DNA of 35,569 nt from Desulfobacteraceae bacterium 4572_89 (GTDB lineage Bacteria; Desulfobacterota; Desulfobacteria; Desulfobacterales; Desulfobacteraceae), in the NCBI GenBank assembly GCA_002085465.1, contig NBML01000001.1:1-35569 (forward strand), given 5' to 3'. This document shows positions 35,147 to 35,569 of this stretch, piece by piece. The position numbers and the translations under genes were made by a program. Each line of letters opens with the position of its first letter. Position 1 is the stretch's first letter. A model generated the notes under the pieces. The model did not search any database, was not told the origin of the DNA, and was given only the letters and a program-made list of their open reading frames with translations.

Positions 35147-35175
35147 CAAAAAAATCAAATTTGAATTTTTTTGTC
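35147..35175. promoter_or_regulatory. AT-rich inverted repeat, possible Lrp-type site
   Basis: ACAAAAAAA and TTTTTTTGT arms surround CAAATTTG, nearly symmetric with one bulged base. It is about 130 bp upstream of the aminomutase start. Lrp-family proteins favour such AT-rich palindromes, and an Lrp gene is in the operon. Chance in AT-rich DNA is also possible. Confidence 0.35.
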
Positions 35176-35408
35176 AAGCACTATTTTTAATTTTATAAAG
35201 GAAAATCTGAATTTTATAGAACTATTGAAACCAAAATCAGGAATATTTATTTATTTTATAAACTTTTTTCATGGTCATGCCTTATAAAACCATATCAAAT
35301 TTTTTTAAAATATTTCCTTGGATTTTGTATAATTATTGTAAAATTTTCAGTCAATCCCATAAATGCTGTCTTGGTGTTGCACGATCCTTTGTAAGGGTAA
35401 TAAAACAA

Positions 35409-35444
35409 AAATGGCCTGGTAATCGTTAGATCACCAGGCCATTT
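35409..35444 (-). terminator. Intrinsic terminator after the beta-barrel gene
   Basis: A perfect 12-bp stem AAATGGCCTGGT / ACCAGGCCATTT with a 12-nt loop, followed on the minus strand by TTTTGTTTTA. It separates the partial gene at the window end from the aminomutase operon. Confidence 0.9.
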
Positions 35445-35492
35445 ATAAGGATTCAGGTAGTAAAAAAGTTGTACTTCTAATTTTATATCAAA

Positions 35493-35569
35493 TTAGAAGT
35501 TAATCTGCCATTTAACACCATAGTAAGTAAGTTCGCCCTGGGCAGCTTCATCATAGTCAAATTGACCAA
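35493..35569 (-). CDS. Outer-membrane beta-barrel protein, C-terminus only
   Basis: Only the last 25 residues lie in the window, ending YYGVKWQINF. Alternating hydrophobic residues and a terminal phenylalanine are the signal recognised by the BAM outer-membrane insertion machinery, so a porin-like barrel is likely. The stop codon region (35473-35500) forms an 11-bp inverted repeat, and a strong terminator follows. The family cannot be named from this fragment. Confidence 0.65.
   Translation of the reverse strand, partial: GQFDYDEAAQGELTYYGVKWQINF

Larger units (their letters stand above)
35018..35492. other. Gene-free AT-rich region upstream of the aminomutase
   Basis: Holds the presumed promoter region of the minus-strand operon and the terminator of the preceding gene. 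Two TAGAGAT copies lie at 35086 and 35099. A long AT-rich inverted repeat is at 35147-35175. The ribosome site AGGAGG abuts the aminomutase start. I find no convincing -35/-10 pair and no reading frame of note. Confidence 0.7.

Overview
The window looks like a chromosomal segment of a strictly anaerobic Desulfobacterota bacterium, most likely a Desulfobacterales-type sulfate reducer. This is inferred from gene content: an Mrp ATPase, a CooT-type nickel protein, a selenocysteine-containing SelD, TRAP transport, a split F1Fo operon (atpZ-I-B-E alone) and moderate G+C with A-rich spacers. No 16S rRNA gene is present to confirm it.

Layout. 1-416: a decayed tyrosine-recombinase fragment beside tRNA-Arg(UCU), probably the scar or edge of an integrated element. 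560-6685 (+): rpoH-like sigma factor, two lipoproteins (TPR and DUF4292/LolB-like), Mrp ATPase, a dGTPase-type HD phosphohydrolase broken by an internal deletion plus frameshift, and a UPF0280 protein. 6698-10493: a histidine-degradation divergon, hutC-hutH (-) against hutI (+), with a clear palindromic operator between them; hutU is absent. 10603-12856 (+): a membrane-anchored reductive-dehalogenase-like corrinoid/Fe-S protein, then a cooT/M23-peptidase pair. 13053-19162 (+): lapA-like gene, mutS, amidase, enoyl-CoA hydratase and a double-ACT protein. 19212-21012 (-): zinc-ribbon-ParA, a small unknown and a PilZ protein. 21198-22894 (-): atpE, atpB, atpI, atpZ; subunit c carries a sodium-type ion-binding signature. 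22988-24862 (-): pgeF/yfiH and selD, the latter with an in-frame UGA (Sec18) and a hairpin just after it. 24863-25342 is non-coding and holds a possible small repeat element. 25343-25900 (+): an orphan response regulator.

25986-35017 (-) is the most interesting region. Eight genes or gene remnants run in one direction: an MIO-type aromatic aminomutase related to PaPAM/AdmH, a class-III aminotransferase, an Lrp/AsnC regulator, a beta-keto-acid cleavage enzyme (BKACE), an acyl-CoA synthetase and a DctP-DctQ-DctM TRAP transporter. Read as one route, an aromatic alpha-amino acid would be isomerised to a beta-amino acid, transaminated to a beta-keto acid, and cleaved with acetyl-CoA to acetoacetate plus an aroyl-CoA such as benzoyl-CoA. 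That would be an oxygen-independent way from phenylalanine or beta-phenylalanine into the benzoyl-CoA pathway. I do not know of a described operon of this form. As sequenced, the aminomutase has lost about 60 internal residues with a frameshift, and the aminotransferase has no start codon ahead of its conserved N-terminus. The operon is therefore either newly inactivated or affected by assembly errors.

The window ends in the C-terminus of an outer-membrane beta-barrel protein with its own terminator.
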